Source: Izhakiella australiensis
Lineage (GTDB): Bacteria > Pseudomonadota > Gammaproteobacteria > Enterobacterales > Enterobacteriaceae
Direction: 5' to 3'
DNA length: 64,000 nt
NCBI RefSeq assembly: GCF_002006995.1
Contig: NZ_MRUL01000013.1
Coordinates: 1 to 64,000 of the forward strand
The notes under the pieces are model-generated. The model was given only the letters and a program-made list of their open reading frames with translations. It had not been told where the DNA came from and searched no databases. This document shows, one piece after another, positions 61,922 to 64,000 of this stretch; position 1 is the first letter of the stretch, and the number at the start of each line of letters is the position of its first letter. The position numbers and the translations under genes were made by a program.

Positions 61922-62497
61922 GTGAAACGTTATATTATTGCATTTTCGCTGATTATTGCATCAGGGGCGTTATTTTCCACCGGCGCCAATGCTGAGCAGA
62001 CTGGTCAGGTTACTCTAAAGAGTCTCTGGTCTGACTTTAGTGATAGCGTCAGTCAAACCTGGCATCATCCACAGCATTATGACTTCTACCTCCCGGCGAT
62101 AACCTGGCATAATCGGTTAACCTACGACCGGGCGCATATCGACAGATATAATGAGCGGCCTTGGGGAGCGGGCGGCGGCATTTCCCGGTTTGATCGCAGC
62201 GGTAACTGGAACGGTATTTATTTTATGGCGTTCAAAGATTCGTTTAATTACTGGGAACCTATCGGCGGCTACGGCTGGGAAAAAATCTGGCGCCCGCTTC
62301 CGGATGATAATTTCAGACTTGGTGCCGGCTACACGGCTGGCGTGACGATGCGCAACAACTGGAACTACATACCTATTCCGGTTATTCTCCCTCTGTTTTC
62401 CGTGGGTTATGGCCCGGCTACTTTTCAGATGACTTATATTCCTGGCACTTATAATAACGGTAATGTATATTTTGCCTGGTTGCGTTGGCAGTTCTGA
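61922..62497 (+). CDS. pagP: Lipid A palmitoyltransferase PagP
   Basis: 191 residues from GTG at 61922. A signal peptide ends at ANA-EQ (about 24). The mature protein is an amphipathic start helix plus an eight-strand beta barrel ending in Phe (FAWLRWQF). Catalytic His and Asp/Ser positions are visible in [20 protein letters not shown] and near [28 protein letters not shown] is highly conserved. It moves palmitate from phospholipid to lipid A in the outer membrane. Followed by cspE, as in E. coli. Confidence 0.95.
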   Translation: MKRYIIAFSLIIASGALFSTGANAEQTGQVTLKSLWSDFSDSVSQTWHHPQHYDFYLPAITWHNRLTYDRAHIDRYNERPWGAGGGISRFDRSGNWNGIYFMAFKDSFNYWEPIGGYGWEKIWRPLPDDNFRLGAGYTAGVTMRNNWNYIPIPVILPLFSVGYGPATFQMTYIPGTYNNGNVYFAWLRWQF

Positions 62498-62646
62498 ACG
62501 ACAAGATGGCAGTTAATGCGTGGTTAAAGCGAAAAATACAATATTTATCACTTTTTCGCGATCCTTAACTGGACAAAAGCCGGCTGACTTGCTGTACTAG
62601 TAGGTGACACAAGTGAGTGTCTATTTTTCAAGTAAAGGTAATATTG

Positions 62647-62856
62647 ATGTCCAAGATTAAAGGTAGCGTTAAGTGGTTTAATGAGTCCAAAGGATTTGGT
62701 TTCATTACCCCGGAAGATGGTAGCAAAGACGTATTCGTACACTTCTCTGCCATCCAGAGCAACGGTTTCAAAACTCTGGCTGAAGGTCAGCGCGTAGAGT
62801 TCGAAATCACCAACGGCGCCAAAGGCCCTTCTGCTGCTAACGTTACCGCTCTGTAA
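62647..62856 (+). CDS. cspE: Cold-shock family RNA chaperone CspE
   Basis: 69 residues from ATG at 62647. RNP1 KGFGFITP and RNP2 VFVHFSAI are intact, and the whole sequence parallels E. coli CspE ([20 protein letters not shown] start, [14 protein letters not shown] end). It melts RNA secondary structure and acts as an antiterminator. The in-frame extension upstream to 62617 is not used; AAGG lies 8 bases before the chosen ATG. Confidence 0.95.
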   Translation: MSKIKGSVKWFNESKGFGFITPEDGSKDVFVHFSAIQSNGFKTLAEGQRVEFEITNGAKGPSAANVTAL

Positions 62857-62874
62857 GTTATCAGTCAGATTCCG

Positions 62875-62900
62875 AAAACCCGCCTCCGGCGGGTTTTTTT
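62875..62900 (+). terminator. Terminator after cspE
   Basis: AAAACCCGCC and GGCGGGTTTT around TCC, followed by more T: a strong intrinsic terminator. Confidence 0.92.
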
Positions 62901-62983
62901 ATGCCCGCAGTTTGTGTCAATGTCATCTTTGACACAGGTAGTGACACCACGTCTGCAAGCGAACGGTTGAAACAGGAGGCGCT

Positions 62984-63409
62984 ATGATTATCCGATCGGC
63001 AACCACCGGGGACTGCTTCGCGCTCAGCGCGCTGCTGGCTGAACTTGGTTATCCGGATAATGAACGTTTTATTGAAGCACGCGTACAGCAGCTAATTGAC
63101 CATCCCGATGAACGCCTGCTGATTGCTGCAGATGGCAATAACGTGCTGGGATTTCTCTCACTGCATTTTATTCCCCAGCTAGCGCTGGCGGGCGACTTCG
63201 CCAGGGTGAGCTATTTCTGCGTTGCGGATGGGCAGCGCAGTAAAGGCGCAGGCCACCAACTGATTAATGCCGCGCAGGAGATGGCGCGTGAGCGCGGCTG
63301 TGACCGCATGGAGCTACACTGCCACGAGCGGCGCACTAAAGCGCTCGGCTTCTACGCTCGCGAAGGCTACCGCGAATCCTCAAAATATCTGATCAAATAT
63401 CTGACTTAG
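62984..63409 (+). CDS. GNAT-family N-acetyltransferase
   Basis: 141 residues. IRSATTGDCFALSALLAELG (about 3-22) is GNAT motif C region, VSYFCVADGQRSKGAGHQLI (about 72-91) contains the acetyl-CoA pyrophosphate loop (QRSKGAG), and ALGFYAREGYRESSKYL ends the fold. The substrate is unknown. CAGGAGG lies before the ATG. Its 3' end overlaps the end of the convergent regulator gene by 17 bases. Confidence 0.85.
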   Translation: MIIRSATTGDCFALSALLAELGYPDNERFIEARVQQLIDHPDERLLIAADGNNVLGFLSLHFIPQLALAGDFARVSYFCVADGQRSKGAGHQLINAAQEMARERGCDRMELHCHERRTKALGFYAREGYRESSKYLIKYLT

Positions 63410-64000
63410 CACCGGCAGCCAAATCCATTCCGGTAGCGAGAACCAGCGCGTCGGCTATCGATGCAATCTGCTGGGGAGGAATAAGCGACGTGCTTACGCG
63501 AATAAACTGGCTGCCTGCACTGCGGCAGCGTTCACCCGGTAAGGCGGCGATCCCTCTGGCTGCCAGCGTTATCATAGCGAATTGTTCTGATGCAACCGGA
63601 ATGCAAACGCTCAGTCCGTCGCGCTGCGGCAGGTGCAATCCACGGCGGGCCAGCGCCTCAATCAGTAACTGCCTGCGCTGAGCGTAGGTTTTACGCGCCA
63701 GCTGAAGCTGCTGCTGCGTGGCCGGATCGTGCAGCATCCAGGCTACGGCCTCTTGCAGTATGCGGCTCGTCCAGCTGGCACCAAACTGGCGCCAGGACTG
63801 AATGCGTTTAAGCAGGGAAGCCGGGCCGGAGATAACGGCCAGACGCAGGTCCGGACCGTAAGCTTTCGAGTAGGAACGGACATACAGGGTACGCTCGGGA
63901 TAATAACGACCCAGGCTCCAGACCGCGTGACACGAAAGCTCGCCGATACCGTCATCCTCGACGATCAATATGGATGAATGTATCAGCGCCTGAGAAAGCG
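63393..64000 (-). CDS. MocR/PdxR-type GntR-family regulator, C-terminal aminotransferase domain (partial)
   Basis: The frame is open from 63393 to the window edge (about 202 residues) and has no start inside a sensible context, so the N-terminus lies outside. ILIVEDDG and VRSYSKAYGPDLRLAVISGP, with the PLP lysine in SYSKAYGP, are fold type I aminotransferase motifs as found in MocR regulators; the C-terminal QFIRVSTS supplies the arginine. Such proteins join a GntR winged helix to this domain. A stand-alone aminotransferase is possible, because the DNA-binding part cannot be seen. Confidence 0.72.
   Translation of the reverse strand, partial: LSQALIHSSILIVEDDGIGELSCHAVWSLGRYYPERTLYVRSYSKAYGPDLRLAVISGPASLLKRIQSWRQFGASWTSRILQEAVAWMLHDPATQQQLQLARKTYAQRRQLLIEALARRGLHLPQRDGLSVCIPVASEQFAMITLAARGIAALPGERCRSAGSQFIRVSTSLIPPQQIASIADALVLATGMDLAAGAKSDI

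Overview
The window is chromosomal DNA of an enterobacterium (Enterobacterales). PagP followed by CspE, OsmC, GntT, YjbB and a lambda Bor-type lipoprotein all read like their Escherichia coli counterparts, and codon use and intergenic style fit a GC-moderate member of the Enterobacteriaceae or Erwiniaceae. I cannot name the genus from sequence alone. No rRNA, tRNA or CRISPR array was seen.

Left part (1-23 kb), mixed accessory and housekeeping genes. The window opens inside an IS21-family element that has cut off the front of a type I restriction gene (hsdR). Then come a Na/Pi cotransporter (yjbB), a TetR/SDR pair with twin operators, and a one-direction cluster of a WYL-domain regulator, three tandem dynamin-like GTPases and a small downstream gene. 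The GTPase cluster recalls the LeoABC dynamins of enterotoxigenic E. coli and is a candidate membrane-remodelling or defence module. Next are a PLP-dependent sulfur amino acid enzyme, an ASCH-domain protein, a divergent MFS/AraC pair, several small proteins, an atypical SDR, an iron-type alcohol dehydrogenase, osmC with a sigma-S type promoter, a P-loop nucleotide-binding protein and an RcnB-family periplasmic protein.

Centre (23.1-57.6 kb), a nearly complete second flagellar system of the Flag-2/lateral type. The order is flhA-flhB-fliR-Q-P-N-M (minus), lafK and fliE-F-G-H-I-J (plus), flgN-flgM-flgA (minus), flgB-C-D-E-F-G-H-I-J-K-L and lafW (plus), lafZ (minus), then flagellins, lafB(fliD)-lafC(fliS)-lafD(fliT)-lafE(fliK)-lafS(sigma28)-lafT-lafU (plus). 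It has its own export gate, C-ring, rod, hook, filament, sigma factor/anti-sigma pair and stator. There are no flhDC, fliO, fliL or chemotaxis genes in it. Two sites matching the sigma-54 -24/-12 consensus precede flgB and fliD, which fits the sigma-54 activator LafK. There are two flagellin genes: the first is intact; the second has an enlarged central domain and a single in-frame TAG codon before an otherwise intact, conserved C-terminus. The sigma28 gene is preceded by a 12-codon ORF at the place where lafF (fliL) normally lies.

Right part (57.6-64 kb): gntT behind two overlapping GntR-type operators, an unknown protein with two C-terminal membrane segments, small proteins, pagP (with a possible PhoP box), cspE, a GNAT acetyltransferase, and the C-terminal half of a MocR/PdxR-type regulator that runs off the window end.
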